From an uncultured Alphaproteobacteria bacterium (GTDB lineage: Bacteria > Pseudomonadota > Alphaproteobacteria > RF32 > CAG-239), in assembly GCA_944390265.1 (NCBI GenBank), contig CALXPK010000027.1, forward strand, positions 1-47,255: a stretch of 47,255 nt of DNA, read 5' to 3'. Below are positions 34,501 through 43,407 of the stretch, piece after piece; the first letter of the stretch is position 1, and each line of letters begins with the position of its first letter. The notes beneath the pieces were generated by a model. That model saw only the letters and a program-made list of their open reading frames with translations, had not been told where the DNA came from and searched no databases. Both the position numbers and the translations under genes were made by a program.

Positions 34501-34951
34501 TACGATTATTCATAAACTTTTGCAATTTTTGCCGGAAATTAAAAATGCCGACACGGCTTTGGTGATTGATGAATTTTTGCAAAAGAACGCGCCGGATTTG
34601 TCTTTGCATGAGCATAACCGCGTGATTGAAGAAGTTTCTCGCTTACTTAAAAATCCGGATTTTGCCGCGGTGTTTGGTGAAAACTCCAAAGCCGAGGTGC
34701 CGGTGATGGGGCAGGTGAAAGACAGAATCATCTCCGGCCAAATTGACCGTTTGGTGGTGGAAAAAGACCGCGTGATGATTATTGATTTTAAGACGAATCG
34801 ACCGGCCGCTCAAACAGTTGCCGATATTCCGCCGGCTTATGTTAAACAGCTCGCGGCTTATCAAGAGCTGGTGGCCAAGATTTATCCCACGCAGAAAATT
34901 GAAACTTATATCTTATGGACAGATACGGCCAATTTGATGAAAGTTAGTTGA
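31568..34951 (+). CDS. addA: Double-strand break repair helicase AddA
   Basis: AddA is the UvrD-type helicase and second nuclease of AddAB. Walker A is ASAGTGKT (about 33-40), Walker B is VLIDEAQDTSPDQW, then GDRKQSIYSFQGA, MTVHGSKGLQAP, and YVALTRAEDRLY for the later helicase motifs. The RecB-like nuclease lies at the end (DRVMIIDFKTNRPA). The 1127-residue length fits. GAGGAG (31554-31559) is eight bases before the ATG at 31568; a GTG at 31559 overlaps that site and is unlikely. trxA follows, the common alphaproteobacterial order. Confidence 0.95.
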   Translation: MTDIKKERENRSLLATQKQRKASNPDKSVWVEASAGTGKTKVLSDRVLRLLLKGVPPAKILCLTYTKAAAVEMSTRIAGRLSRWAVAKEDKLQEEISALLGQDVLSLKDGEKLLATARKLFAVLLDTPGGMKIQTIHSFCQEILKRFPLEAKISPYFEVMDDRAAAEALEEVKAHLLRQIELNPNSKSSQSLAFITQNVSEFTFPKIMNNLAANRNKISRLLQKYKNVDELLAHTAEKLGINPTDSKDSVIADYAEKLDKAELKALMNALFAGKATDNKNATVFADVLEKGLTAENYDAFQNVFLTSGKIRAKLATKDVLKIYPEAEEKMAALAESVIELNNKLAAVGLFETTKAVLYLAEDLIGGYNAYKRLHSKMDYEDLIVLTRELLEDKSVADWVLFKLDGGIDNVLIDEAQDTSPDQWAIIRAVTEDFFDGASSSNQTRTIFAVGDRKQSIYSFQGADPKEFDNMRRYFAEKLAPTNSFEEVNLDVSFRSTAAILDTVNQVFSLPQAKQGVVPLEQDMTHVPSRIGDGGKVEIWPLVEAEEDENPDVYLPPIERKVASSTSSRLAKMIALKIKEMVANKEILVSQDRPVRFADFMILVQRRNSFVEELVRECKNADVNIAGVDKIKLLEQIAIQDLVAVAKFLLLPADDLTLATILKSPLFGLDDDDLFKLCYKRGQASLWSKLGDNPAYRKTYSELQTLLNMADYVRPFELYAYILNKMQGRQKFVARLGEEAIDGIDEFVNLTLNFEQEHIPSLQNFVNWIGQDEVEIKREQEQSDADAVRIMTVHGSKGLQAPIVILPDTVRVKSIKNEAGLLLDDDVMYYPFSAQNYEENCKRLKQEEKELSLEEYRRLLYVALTRAEDRLYICGYTKSKEPNEESWYALCQQSFAKIGTEQNDGVVAYEVAQEFHQENEEKKEKAVVRTPDFAWVHTIPEAESLLAKPLTPSKLDEEEDDEVFASPLGDNGQSRYRRGTIIHKLLQFLPEIKNADTALVIDEFLQKNAPDLSLHEHNRVIEEVSRLLKNPDFAAVFGENSKAEVPVMGQVKDRIISGQIDRLVVEKDRVMIIDFKTNRPAAQTVADIPPAYVKQLAAYQELVAKIYPTQKIETYILWTDTANLMKVS

Positions 34952-34975
34952 ATATAAAAAAATTTGGGTTATATT
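34948..34975 (+). promoter_or_regulatory. Candidate promoter for trxA
   Basis: TTGAAT (34948-34953), a 16-base spacer and TATATT (34970-34975) overlap the addA stop and lie 35 bases before the trxA ATG. It would let trxA be made apart from addAB. Confidence 0.5.
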
Positions 34976-35009
34976 GAGAACAATAATAATACTTTTGAAA
35001 GGAAACAAA

Positions 35010-35324
35010 ATGAAAGCTATTAATGATAGTCAATTCAAAGATGAGGTTTTGAACTCTAAGGGTTTGGTTTTGGTTGACTTTTGGGCAGAATGGTGCGGTC
35101 CGTGCCGTCAGCTGATTCCGGTTTTGGAAGAAGTTTCTAAAGATATGGCCGGCAAGGTAGAAATTTGCAAAATGAATGTGGACGAATCTCCAAACACTGC
35201 TGCCGAATTTGGAATCCGCAGCATTCCGACCATGTTCTTGTTCAAAGACGGCAAACAAGTTGATATGAAAGTTGGTTTCAACTCCAAAGATGCCCTGACA
35301 AGCTGGTTGAACTCTCATATGTAA
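35010..35324 (+). CDS. trxA: Thioredoxin
   Basis: This is thioredoxin 1, the general cytoplasmic disulfide reductase. The active site WCGPC has C29 and C32, within FWAEWCGPCRQL, and the cis-proline motif is SIPTMFLF (about 73-80). The 104-residue length is standard. GAAAGGAAA before the ATG at 35010 supports this start; an in-frame TTG at 34974 does not have a site. A terminator follows directly. Confidence 0.96.
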   Translation: MKAINDSQFKDEVLNSKGLVLVDFWAEWCGPCRQLIPVLEEVSKDMAGKVEICKMNVDESPNTAAEFGIRSIPTMFLFKDGKQVDMKVGFNSKDALTSWLNSHM

Positions 35325-35342
35325 TTTTGAGTTAAAAAAAAG

Positions 35343-35372
35343 AAAAACCTCTCATTTTGAGAGGTTTTTTTG
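35343..35372. terminator. Bidirectional terminator between trxA and the HTH gene
   Basis: AAAAACCTCTC-ATTTT-GAGAGGTTTTTTT: a perfect 7-base GC-containing stem with A and T runs on both sides, between convergent genes. Confidence 0.9.
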
Positions 35373-35376
35373 TATC

Positions 35377-35619
35377 TTAAACATTCTCCAGTTCTATCGA
35401 GATTTTTTGATGAAAAGCGCGGGCAATTTGGTTTAAGTACCCCATGTTGAGTTCGGCCAGCCCAAGCTCCAGTTTTTCAATATAAATTGAGGGCACATCG
35501 GATTGAGCCGACAAATCAACCACGCGCATATGGTTGGCACGCCTTAGAGCGATGATTTGCTCGGCCAGATTGAGGCGTGTTTGAACCAAATTTTCTTTTG
35601 CTTGTTTTTTATCCAGCAT
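35377..35619 (-). CDS. Small helix-turn-helix (Xre-like) protein
   Basis: An 80-residue protein with a Lambda-repressor/Xre-like fold. After a charged N-terminal helix, IIALRRANHMRVVDLSAQSD matches the first two helices of the fold and VPSIYIEKLELG the recognition part, followed by ELNMGYLNQIARAF. It could be a free regulator or an antitoxin, but no toxin partner is next to it. AAAGGAG nine bases before the ATG at 35619 sets the start. It lies 37 bases after the end of a probable 6S RNA on the same strand. Confidence 0.75.
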   Translation of the reverse strand: MLDKKQAKENLVQTRLNLAEQIIALRRANHMRVVDLSAQSDVPSIYIEKLELGLAELNMGYLNQIARAFHQKISIELENV

Positions 35620-35655
35620 TTTATTCAACTCCTTTTCTCTGTTACATTACAGTTT

Positions 35656-35691
35656 GAAAATAAAAACCACCGAAGGAAAGACCAACGGTGG
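35656..35691 (-). terminator. Intrinsic terminator of the probable 6S RNA
   Basis: On the minus strand CCACCG, a 13-base loop with GG/CC that may pair, CGGTGG, then TTTTTATTTT. The CCACC arm is also used by the closing stem of the RNA, so the two structures compete. Confidence 0.75.
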
Positions 35692-35822
35692 TGGAGCTGA
35701 AAAACTGCATATACACAGACACCCTTATTCGTCCTATAAATAGGCTTATATCGGGCACTCCACCATAAGTGGATTTGTATATGAGGTGTTTTTCAGGCAC
35801 CACAGGCTATCTCTAACCTGCG
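35657..35822 (-). ncRNA. ssrS: Probable 6S RNA
   Basis: A structured minus-strand RNA of about 165 bases. From its 5' side it folds as a long rod: GTGGTG...CTGAAAAAC (35788-35803) pairs with GTTTTTCAG...CACCAC (35688-35705), then CATATAC pairs with GTATATG. A small hairpin TCCAC-N4-GGTGGA is followed by GTGCCCG, and CCTATTTATAGG forms the tip. This resembles the closing stem, the bubble-side CCAC/GTGG hairpin and the tip of E. coli 6S RNA, which blocks sigma-70 RNA polymerase. It has its own promoter and intrinsic terminator. The terminator's left arm overlaps the closing stem, so a leader switch for the HTH gene is the main alternative. By-eye assignment only. Confidence 0.58.
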
Positions 35823-35828
35823 AGAGCT

Positions 35829-35856
35829 ATTGTAGAAAATTTAAGGAAAAATGCAA
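35829..35856 (-). promoter_or_regulatory. Promoter for the probable 6S RNA
   Basis: Minus strand TTGCAT (35851-35856), a 16-base spacer and TACAAT (35829-35834), between the hemW stop and the RNA. The start would fall near 35822. Confidence 0.6.
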
Positions 35857-35880
35857 ATGATATTTTTGCTTAAAATTTAT

Positions 35881-37023
35881 CTAAGAGCATAAATCTTCTA
35901 TGAGTTTGTTTAAGACTAATCTGCCTTCATCGGTGGCAAGGAGGTGGGTTTTAGTTTCTTCTATCAATTTTTCGGCTTTGAGGGTATTTAAGTTTTTTTG
36001 ATTGATAAAGTCTGCCAATTTAATTCCGCAAACATTATAAAACTTTTCTTTGTTTATGCCCTCATTCAAACGCAAGCCCATAATTATCAATTCTTCGGCG
36101 CGGTCATTCGCAGATATTTCCTCTTCTTGGCGGCGGTAGGTTAAAGCATAGAATCTGTGGCCGATTTTTAGGCGTCCGTGTGCGGATTTGCCAATGCCAA
36201 GATAATCATCGCCTTGCCAATATAACAAGTTGTGGCGGCTTTGAAAACCACTCCTAGCGTAGTTGGAAACCTCATATTGCGGATAGCCATTTTCGCTTAA
36301 ATATTGGTTGGTGAACAAGTACATTTCGCGGGCGGCATCTTCTTCGGCGGCTTCTACTTGTTTTTTATAAAAAACCGTGCCTTCTTCTATGGTCAGTTGA
36401 TATAGGGATAAATGTTTGAAACCAAATTGAACAGCTTGCTTTATCTCCTCTTGCCAAGCGCTTAAAGATTGATTGGGGCGAGCGTAAATCAAATCCATAG
36501 ACTGATTGTCAAAGTTTTGCAAAACCTCATTTATGGCCGTATGTGCTTGTGCTAAATTATGGGGTCGACCCAAAAATTTTAAATCTTTATCGTTCAAAGC
36601 CTGTACACCCAAAGATAAGCGGTTAATTCCGGCTTGTCTTAAATCTTTAAATAGATTTTTTCTATCCGTATTGGGGTTGGCCTCTAAAGAAATTTCAATA
36701 TCTTTTCGGCATTTCCATTTTTGATGAATGTGATTGATGAGCTTTTCAATTAAATTTGGCTTAATCAAAGACGGAGTGCCACCGCCAAAAAAGATGCTTT
36801 CCACAATTCTATCAGCGGTTTTTTCAGCATAGAAATCCAAATCTTCGATGTATTGGGCGATGATTGTTTCTTGCTCAACATCTTTCTTTATCTGGCTGAA
36901 AAAATCGCAATAAGGGCATTTGCTCAGGCAAAAAGGCCAATGAATATAAATGCCGAACTTTACGGAATTGTCCTTTCGGCTTAAATCGGGTAAAGTTTCG
37001 GCATTCATATCTTTTGATTTCAT
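35881..37023 (-). CDS. hemW: Radical SAM heme chaperone HemW
   Basis: HemW (once called oxygen-independent coproporphyrinogen oxidase-like) binds heme and a radical-SAM cluster and delivers heme to membrane enzymes. The cluster motif is CLSKCPYC with a Phe two residues on (about 32-41). HWPFC precedes it, FFGGGTPS (about 79-86) binds SAM, and GDDYLGIGKSAHG is a family segment. HemW lacks the extra cysteine of true HemN before the CxxxCxxC, as here. The 380-residue length fits. Its ATG overlaps the hslU stop by one base (TAATG), so translation is coupled. Confidence 0.92.
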   Translation of the reverse strand: MKSKDMNAETLPDLSRKDNSVKFGIYIHWPFCLSKCPYCDFFSQIKKDVEQETIIAQYIEDLDFYAEKTADRIVESIFFGGGTPSLIKPNLIEKLINHIHQKWKCRKDIEISLEANPNTDRKNLFKDLRQAGINRLSLGVQALNDKDLKFLGRPHNLAQAHTAINEVLQNFDNQSMDLIYARPNQSLSAWQEEIKQAVQFGFKHLSLYQLTIEEGTVFYKKQVEAAEEDAAREMYLFTNQYLSENGYPQYEVSNYARSGFQSRHNLLYWQGDDYLGIGKSAHGRLKIGHRFYALTYRRQEEEISANDRAEELIIMGLRLNEGINKEKFYNVCGIKLADFINQKNLNTLKAEKLIEETKTHLLATDEGRLVLNKLIEDLCS

Positions 37024-38330
37024 TACAAAATGAATTTGGACAAGTCGGTAGCTTGGGTGTATTTTTGCAGTTTTTGTTCAACAAAATCTGCCGTAATCAC
37101 CTCTTTTTGGCCACTGCGGTCGGAGGCGGTGAAGCTGATGTCTTCCAGCAAAATCTCCATGACCGTGTGCAAGCGGCGAGCACCGATATTTTCCACGTTT
37201 TCATTAATCTCAACTGCAATGTCGGCAATTTTTTCAATCGCCTCTTTTTCAAACTCAAGGTCAAAATTTTCGGTCTTGAGCAGGGCGGTATATTGCTCAA
37301 TGAGGTTTGCTTCCGGCTCGGTCAAAATGCGGACAAAGTCTTCTTTGGTCAAGGCCTTTAACTCAACGCGAATCGGCAATCTGCCTTGTAATTCCGGCAA
37401 CAAATCAGACGGTTTGGCCAGATGAAAAGCACCCGAGCAGATGAACAAAATGTGGTCGGTTTTGACCATGCCGTATTTGGTGGAAACGGTGGTACCTTCA
37501 ATCAAAGGCAGTAAATCTCTTTGCACGCCTTCTCTTGAAACATCGCCACGGGTGTTTTCCGATTTGCCGGTGATTTTATCAATCTCATCAATAAAGACGA
37601 TACCGTCATTTTCCACGGCTTCAATTGCGGCTTTGGTGATTTGGTCGTTATCCAAGAGTTTGTCGCATTCTTCAGCTATCAAAACATCATAGGCCTCACC
37701 GACTTTCATCTTTTTGGTTTTATATTTGACGCCGGTGCCGCCCAACAAGTCACCCAAGCTAATCATGCCCATTTGGGCGCCGGGCATGCCGGGAATGTCT
37801 ATTGTGGGCATGGAGGTATTGGAATTGTCTTGAACGCTGATTTCAATTTCTCTATCGTTCAACTGATTTTCACGCAAGAGTTTTCTGAACTTTTGTTTGG
37901 TGTCATCGCTGGCACTCAAGCCGACCAAGGCTTCCAACACGCGGTCTTCAGCCGCTAACTCGGCTTTGGCGGTGACAGACTTGCGCATCTCTTTTCTGGT
38001 GTTGTTGATGGCAATTTCCACCAAATCGCGGATGATGCTTTCTACATCTCTGCCAACATAGCCGATTTCGGTGAACTTAGTAGCTTCAACCTTGACAAAC
38101 GGGGCTTTGGCCAGCTTGGCCAAACGTCTGGAAATTTCGGTTTTGCCAACACCTGTCGGGCCGACCATCAAAATGTTTTTGGGAACAATCTCATCTCTTA
38201 AATGCGGGTCAACCTGCATTCTTCTCCAACGGTTGCGCAAAGCTACGGCAACCGCTTTTTTTGCCTCTTCTTGGCCAATAATATATCTATCCAATTCGGA
38301 AACAATTTCACGCGGACTATATGTTGCCAT
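37023..38330 (-). CDS. hslU: HslU, ATPase subunit of the HslVU protease
   Basis: HslU is the AAA+ unfoldase that feeds proteins to HslV. Walker A is GPTGVGKT (57-64), Walker B is [10 protein letters not shown] (about 245), and [10 protein letters not shown] forms the pore-loop region (about 89-98). The I-domain spans about 110-230. The C-terminal LSKFIL tail inserts into HslV pockets and is intact. The length, 435, is typical. Six bases separate it from hslV. Confidence 0.97.
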   Translation of the reverse strand: MATYSPREIVSELDRYIIGQEEAKKAVAVALRNRWRRMQVDPHLRDEIVPKNILMVGPTGVGKTEISRRLAKLAKAPFVKVEATKFTEIGYVGRDVESIIRDLVEIAINNTRKEMRKSVTAKAELAAEDRVLEALVGLSASDDTKQKFRKLLRENQLNDREIEISVQDNSNTSMPTIDIPGMPGAQMGMISLGDLLGGTGVKYKTKKMKVGEAYDVLIAEECDKLLDNDQITKAAIEAVENDGIVFIDEIDKITGKSENTRGDVSREGVQRDLLPLIEGTTVSTKYGMVKTDHILFICSGAFHLAKPSDLLPELQGRLPIRVELKALTKEDFVRILTEPEANLIEQYTALLKTENFDLEFEKEAIEKIADIAVEINENVENIGARRLHTVMEILLEDISFTASDRSGQKEVITADFVEQKLQKYTQATDLSKFIL

Positions 38331-38336
38331 TTTATC

Positions 38337-38858
38337 TTAAACTTTCTCTATGGTTACATTGTGGTTGGTGTAAATATCAATATCGCCGGCAATTTTCATG
38401 GCTTTTTGGGCAATATCTTCCAAGCTCAAACCCTCAATATCATACAGGGCTTTGGCCGCGGCCATGGCATAGTTGCCGCCGGAGCCGATGCCGATGATGC
38501 CGTCATCGGGTTCCATCACCTCGCCGGTGCCGTTCAACACTAAAGAAACGTCTTTGTCGGCCACAATCATATAAGCCTGTAACTGGCGCAAATATTTATC
38601 CATACGCCAATCTTTGGCCAGCTCGACAGCGGCACGTTTTAGCTGATTGGCGTGTTTTTCCAATTTGGCTTCAAGTCTTTCAATCAGGGTAATGCCGTCA
38701 GCGGCGGCGCCGGCAAAGCCTGCAATAATGTTGCCATTGCCGATGCGTCTGACCTTGACTGATTTTGATTTGAACACCACGGCTTCGCCCAAAGTGGCTT
38801 GACCGTCACCGGCCATGACCACTTCGGAGCCTTTTCTGATGCATAATATTGTTGTCAT
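38337..38858 (-). CDS. hslV: HslV, peptidase subunit of the HslVU protease
   Basis: HslV is the proteasome-related peptidase. After Met removal the nucleophile Thr is exposed ([10 protein letters not shown]). [13 protein letters not shown] and the internal [11 protein letters not shown] are family motifs. The 173-residue length is normal. It lies four bases after a large lipoprotein gene and before hslU, so these form one message. Confidence 0.96.
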   Translation of the reverse strand: MTTILCIRKGSEVVMAGDGQATLGEAVVFKSKSVKVRRIGNGNIIAGFAGAAADGITLIERLEAKLEKHANQLKRAAVELAKDWRMDKYLRQLQAYMIVADKDVSLVLNGTGEVMEPDDGIIGIGSGGNYAMAAAKALYDIEGLSLEDIAQKAMKIAGDIDIYTNHNVTIEKV

Positions 38859-38862
38859 AAAC

Positions 38863-41382
38863 CTATTTTCTTTCCTTTACACTCATGGCTTTTGGAGCCT
38901 TGTCGCCTTTGGAGTTGTCGATGGCGGTTGATACCGGTTTGGCAACAGATACCGAGGCCGGAATTTTGTTGGTGAATTTGACACCGCAAATATTCAAACC
39001 GACACTCTTCAAGGCTGTTTCAATCGGGATAAACAAGTCGCCGCCTTCGTCAGCTCTGATGCCTGAGTGTGACAGACCGGTCACGTTGCCGTTCTTATCA
39101 ATCAAGGAGCTACCCAAAGTTTGGTTCTGAACATAGGTGTTGACGATGATTTCGGCACCTTTGTCTTCAGAATAACGATAGCCGATGACTTCTCCCTCAG
39201 TCTCTAAATAGTTTTCGCCTTGGTCAAAGTCAAGTAGGCCTAAGGTCATGAACATTTCTTTTCCAACTTCCGGCAAATCCAAACGCAGTGGCAACGGATT
39301 GAACTTGGTCTTTTCATCAAGCAAAATCAAAGCCACGTTTTTGTTCGGGTTGACGCGGAAAGCAGAACCGGTGTAGTCCATGCCGTTGATGGTTTTGATG
39401 TAAAATTTGTTTTTGTTTTTATCAACCAAATCAGCCGAGGTTAATATCAATTGGTCAGAGATTATCAAACCGGCGCCTTTTCTGCCGCTTGGGTTTTCTA
39501 CGCTGACAACCGAGGCACGCAAACGATACATATTTTGCGGAGACAAATTCTCATAGGGTTTGACGCTTTGAATGCAGAAGTTGCTCTTGCCTTCGGCATA
39601 CATGTTCTCTGCCGCGGCGCGGTTTTGTCTCTCAATTATGCCGGCACTCTCGTCTACCGGAACATCAATCCAATAATCATCGGTATAGGTGATGTTGTTC
39701 TTGGTGACGGAGATGGTGGTGCAGCTGTCTTGACCCAAGGTGACTTCGCTACAATTGTCGTTCAAGCGAAGCTCTTGAATGCCGCCGGTTTTGCCGTTGG
39801 AGAACTTAGATGAGCCGCCGCTTCTTTCTTCAATGACATCACGAGAAATGTAAGCACCGTCGGTTTCGATAATGCCGGCAATTTCAAGCGGTTGTCCCAT
39901 ATAAGAACCATCGGTTTCAAAAACATTGTTGCTGACAACAACATTACCGTCTTCATTGATTTGTCCGGTCAGCGGTGCGGGGTTTTGAGTGTTGTTGAGG
40001 GCAATGACGTTGCCGTTTTCATCAATATAGCCGCCCAGCTTGAGCCCTTTGCCGGTGACATTGCCTCTTTCAACAACGGAAGAGTCAACAATGACAACAT
40101 TGCCGTTTTCATCAATGTAACCTTTGAGAATTTTGCCATCGCCAAAGGTGCCGCCGTTTTCGCTTACGGTAGAGTTGACAATGATGAAGTTGCCGTTTTC
40201 GTCAATATAGCCCTGAACGGCTTGACCCTTGCTTTCAGCATTGCCTTGTTCGTTAATCATGACAAATTTGTTGTTTTCATCCACAAAACCAATGCTTTCT
40301 TTGCCGGATTCAAAAATGCCTGAATTTTCATCAATCTCTTCGGCAAAGCCATCAGATGAAGCATTGTAAGCCGTGTAGGTTTGGGTATCGGCAACCTCTG
40401 CCGGCAACAAATCTTGCGGTTTGAGGTCTTTGGAACCGCAGCTTTGCAAAGCATTGATGCCGTGCAATTCTTCGGCATATTGGTTTTTGAAGGTGACTTT
40501 GCTCATTTCTTGCTCTTTGATTTGAGCTAATTGCGCTTGCAGAACTTCCGGTTTTACTCGTTTAGAAAGTTCGGTGTTGTAGCACTCAATTTGCGGCAAC
40601 TTGCTCAAAGCATCGGCAAAAGCGCGCTCTACAAGCAAAACTTCACCTTTATATTCACCGTCTTTCATCTCACCATAACCGGTGGTAGTGCCTTTGCAAT
40701 AGACATGGCTCTTGGTCAAGTCCATCAAACGCCAGGTGACGGTCATTTCCGAGGTGCCGGTGCGCAGGTCTTTTTTCTTGACGTCGTTCCAATCAAATTC
40801 ATCGCAGACGTTCATGAAATAATCATTGATTTCGGCGGTTAAAACATATTCGGCTTGAGCCTTATCGGAGTACATATAATAAGGATTGTTCTTTTCAACC
40901 ACCACAGGATAATAGTCATTCATGGTTTCATAAAAGATATCAAAGAACTTCATATCTTTTTGCATGGCGCGGCCTTGGTTTAAGAAAACCTCCTTGTCAA
41001 AGCGGCGGCAGCCAAAAATTCTGAAACGATAGTTGCCGAGTTTGTTGGTGTATTGTTCATATTGTGTGGCTTTGGGAATGCGGAAGTCCACATATTCTAA
41101 CTTAACCGGAGCATATTGGTCGCGTGATTGGTGTAGATAAACATATGCGTTAATTTGGTCTTGGGTCGGGTCAACCTCATTTTGAATATAGGCTTGTTTT
41201 TTGACCTTTTTTACCTTTTTGACCGGTTTGCTTTTTCCCGGTTCGCACATACATTCAAAAAGCCCGAGGGTTGATTCAGTGCCATCGCACATACAAGGAA
41301 TGAGGTCCGGACTTTTCAAATCCGAGCAGGAAATGAGCACTGTCGGAATTAAAGCCAATTTTGCTAACCGAGATAGTTTCAT
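38863..41382 (-). CDS. Large lipoprotein with tandem repeats and a degenerate trypsin-like domain
   Basis: An 839-residue lipoprotein. The signal peptide ends in the lipobox LISC with C19 as the lipid site. Residues about 60-300 form a folded domain with many Cys and Tyr ([19 protein letters not shown]). Residues about 362-535 hold about six tandem repeats of roughly 22-32 residues starting G(Y/F)(I/V)DENGN. Residues about 615-795 resemble a DegP-like protease fold, but the His site reads TSADL, the Asp site NVALILL and the Ser site QTLGSSLID, so the triad seems lost. GGAG nine bases before the ATG at 41382 fixes the start; an earlier ATG overlaps that site. It precedes hslV by four bases. 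Function unknown; a binding or scaffold role is likely. Confidence 0.8.
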   Translation of the reverse strand: MKLSRLAKLALIPTVLISCSDLKSPDLIPCMCDGTESTLGLFECMCEPGKSKPVKKVKKVKKQAYIQNEVDPTQDQINAYVYLHQSRDQYAPVKLEYVDFRIPKATQYEQYTNKLGNYRFRIFGCRRFDKEVFLNQGRAMQKDMKFFDIFYETMNDYYPVVVEKNNPYYMYSDKAQAEYVLTAEINDYFMNVCDEFDWNDVKKKDLRTGTSEMTVTWRLMDLTKSHVYCKGTTTGYGEMKDGEYKGEVLLVERAFADALSKLPQIECYNTELSKRVKPEVLQAQLAQIKEQEMSKVTFKNQYAEELHGINALQSCGSKDLKPQDLLPAEVADTQTYTAYNASSDGFAEEIDENSGIFESGKESIGFVDENNKFVMINEQGNAESKGQAVQGYIDENGNFIIVNSTVSENGGTFGDGKILKGYIDENGNVVIVDSSVVERGNVTGKGLKLGGYIDENGNVIALNNTQNPAPLTGQINEDGNVVVSNNVFETDGSYMGQPLEIAGIIETDGAYISRDVIEERSGGSSKFSNGKTGGIQELRLNDNCSEVTLGQDSCTTISVTKNNITYTDDYWIDVPVDESAGIIERQNRAAAENMYAEGKSNFCIQSVKPYENLSPQNMYRLRASVVSVENPSGRKGAGLIISDQLILTSADLVDKNKNKFYIKTINGMDYTGSAFRVNPNKNVALILLDEKTKFNPLPLRLDLPEVGKEMFMTLGLLDFDQGENYLETEGEVIGYRYSEDKGAEIIVNTYVQNQTLGSSLIDKNGNVTGLSHSGIRADEGGDLFIPIETALKSVGLNICGVKFTNKIPASVSVAKPVSTAIDNSKGDKAPKAMSVKERK

Positions 41383-41397
41383 GTTTATATACTCCAT

Positions 41398-42921
41398 TTA
41401 AATACGTTTCAACGGCCTTATCCTGCGATAGGATAAAGCCTCGGCAATATGCAGTTTAAGTATTTTTTCACAATTTTGCAAGTCTGCAATTGTTCTTGCT
41501 AACCGCAAAGTGCGGTGATAGGCTCTGGCTGAAAGCTGGTTTTTCTCTGAAAACGTGACCAGAAGCTGTTTTGCATCTTCTTCCAACGGGCAAACTTGTT
41601 CCAAAATTTCGCCTTTGAGCTCTGAATTGGTGTGCAAATTTTTGTATCCGAGTTTTTCAAAGCGCTGTTTTTGAATGTTTCTTGCGGCAATAACCCGTTT
41701 TAAAACCTCAGCTGAAGTTTCACCTTCTTTGGCATTGGCCAAATCCCACGGGTTGACGGCCGGAACTTCAATTGAAATATCTATTCTATCCAGCAGAGGG
41801 CCGGAGATTTTGTTTTGATATTCTTCGGCACAAAGCGGGGCGCGAGAGCATTCTAAGGCATGGTTGCCCAAATGTCCGCAGCGGCAGGGATTCATGGCTG
41901 CCACCAGCTGAAATTTGGCCGGATAAACCGTGTGGGCATTGACACGCGAGATGGTGATTGAGCCGTTTTCCAAGGGTTGGCGCAGGGCTTCCAAAGTGGC
42001 GCGGTTAAACTCGGGCAACTCATCTAGGAACAAAACGCCGTTATGCGCCAAAGAAATTTCTCCGGGTTGAGCCTTCCTGCCGCCGCCGACCAGTGCCGGT
42101 GTGGAGGCAGAATGGTGCGGATCACGGAAAGGACGCTCAAAAGAGATTTTGCCGTCCTTTAACTCTCCGGCAACGGAATGAATCATGCTGGTTTCTAAGG
42201 CTTCTTCGGGAGAAAGCGGCGGCAGAATGGTGATTAATCTTTGTGCAAGCATGGATTTTCCCGAGCCGGGAGGGCCAATCATCAACATATTATGTCCGCC
42301 GGCAGCGGCAACTTCCAGAGCTTTTTTGGCACTTTCCTGACCTTTAACATCTTTCAAGTCAAGCAAGGATAACTTGGCCTCGGCTTTTTCGGCCTTGGGA
42401 AAAGGAATGAGCTGCGTGCCTTTGAAATGGTTAATCAGTTGTAACAAATTTTGCGGGGCAATAATGTCTTTTAAGCCTGACCAAGCGGCTTCACTGCCTT
42501 GGGCGGCGGGGCAGATTAAGCCCAAATTTTGTTGATTGGCTTTGATGGCCACCGGCAAAACACCGTTGACCGAGATGACACTTCCGTCCAAACCCAACTC
42601 GCCCAAAACCATATAGCGGCTGACTTCTTCGGCCGGTACAATGCCCATGTTGATAAGCAGACCTAAGGCTATCGGCAAGTCAAAATGCGAGCCTTCTTTC
42701 AATAAATCGGCCGGAGAAAGATTGACGGTGATGCGTTTGGCCGGCAAACTCAAACCCAAAGAATTGAGCGCGGCGCGAACCCGCTCTTTGCTTTCGGCTA
42801 CGGCTTTGTCGGGCAGGCCGACAATGGTGAAAGCCGGCAAACCCGAAGAAATTTGAATTTGCAGGTCGACGTTTAAAACTTCCAGTCCGTTAAAAGCTAT
42901 GGTGTTGACGCGCGATAACAT
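41398..42921 (-). CDS. comM: YifB/ComM-family Mg-chelatase-like AAA+ ATPase
   Basis: ComM is a hexameric helicase that helps incorporate long DNA during natural transformation; in species without competence the family role is unclear. The N-terminal LonC-like domain (about 1-180) begins MLSRVNTIAFNG. Walker A is GPPGSGKS (about 217-224), the Walker B is VLFLDELPEF, and a CRCG (about 348) and a C-terminal domain complete it. At 507 residues it is typical. The ATG at 42921 lies two bases after the upstream gene's stop; a GTG three codons earlier would overlap it. It is followed by the large lipoprotein after 15 bases. Confidence 0.92.
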   Translation of the reverse strand: MLSRVNTIAFNGLEVLNVDLQIQISSGLPAFTIVGLPDKAVAESKERVRAALNSLGLSLPAKRITVNLSPADLLKEGSHFDLPIALGLLINMGIVPAEEVSRYMVLGELGLDGSVISVNGVLPVAIKANQQNLGLICPAAQGSEAAWSGLKDIIAPQNLLQLINHFKGTQLIPFPKAEKAEAKLSLLDLKDVKGQESAKKALEVAAAGGHNMLMIGPPGSGKSMLAQRLITILPPLSPEEALETSMIHSVAGELKDGKISFERPFRDPHHSASTPALVGGGRKAQPGEISLAHNGVLFLDELPEFNRATLEALRQPLENGSITISRVNAHTVYPAKFQLVAAMNPCRCGHLGNHALECSRAPLCAEEYQNKISGPLLDRIDISIEVPAVNPWDLANAKEGETSAEVLKRVIAARNIQKQRFEKLGYKNLHTNSELKGEILEQVCPLEEDAKQLLVTFSEKNQLSARAYHRTLRLARTIADLQNCEKILKLHIAEALSYRRIRPLKRI

Positions 42922-42923
42922 GG

Positions 42924-43262
42924 CTACCACCGCGGTGTGTCTTCATTGCCGCGCCAACGGCGGGTGGGATAGGTGTCGGTTTTCAAAAAGTCATAATCGG
43001 CGGTTTTATAAGGAATGTTGCGTAAGCGAACATAGCCCTTGGATTCAAAAATTTTGGCGCAGGCTTCGGCCGAAACATCTTCGGTGCGGTAACAGGTGGC
43101 AACAACGCGGCTTTGGGGTTGTTGTAAGACAATTGTTGCTTGGTCATTGCCGTAAACCGTGCGTTTGGGCTTCAAATTGACCATTTCTTCGGCTTGCTGC
43201 CAAGAGCAGGCGCCGACCAATAAGGTGAAAATTAAAGATAAAACTTTTAGTTTTTTGCTCAT
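42924..43262 (-). CDS. Small lipoprotein, function unknown
   Basis: A 112-residue lipoprotein. The signal peptide MSKKLKVLSLIFTLLVGAC ends with the lipobox LVGAC (C19). The mature part (about 35-110) has two further Cys (C57 and C68) that could form a disulfide, and a Trp/Arg-rich tail (PTRRWRGNEDTPRW). No known family is recognised. It heads the minus-strand series that continues with comM. A TATAAT (43295-43300, minus) lies 33 bases upstream. Confidence 0.72.
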   Translation of the reverse strand: MSKKLKVLSLIFTLLVGACSWQQAEEMVNLKPKRTVYGNDQATIVLQQPQSRVVATCYRTEDVSAEACAKIFESKGYVRLRNIPYKTADYDFLKTDTYPTRRWRGNEDTPRW

Positions 43263-43294
43263 TTTTATTTTGCCGAAATTGTTAACTTGGAGAG

Positions 43295-43300
43295 ATTATA
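43295..43300 (-). promoter_or_regulatory. Candidate -10 box for the minus-strand operon
   Basis: A perfect TATAAT on the minus strand inside GAGAT-N3-ATCTC, 33 bases before the lipoprotein ATG. No good -35 is seen at 16-18 bases. Confidence 0.35.
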
Positions 43301-43365
43301 TCTCAAAATATATTAAGAATGTATAAATTATGGCGTTTATTTATGGATTGCAAGTGAAAAAATGC

Positions 43366-43393
43366 TTGCAAAATTAAAGTTTTGGTATATATT
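43366..43393 (+). promoter_or_regulatory. Promoter of the rpsF-rpsR-rplI operon
   Basis: TTGCAA (43366-43371), a 16-base spacer and TATATT (43388-43393). The transcript would start near 43400, leaving a leader of about 95 bases. Confidence 0.55.
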
Positions 43394-43407
43394 CCCAATC
43401 GTCCCTT

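Noticed and set aside
35377..35619. Toxin-antitoxin pair
   Set aside because: The small HTH protein has no adjacent toxin-sized gene; its neighbours are an RNA and a convergent trxA.
35657..35822. tmRNA, SRP RNA or RNase P RNA
   Set aside because: There is no tag frame or tRNA-like end, no SRP GGAAGGAAGCAGCC-like loop and the length is too short for RNase P.
39765..40300. Regular DNA repeats that could look like a CRISPR array
   Set aside because: They fall in frame inside a lipoprotein gene, repeat at the protein level with varied codons, and have no constant direct repeat.
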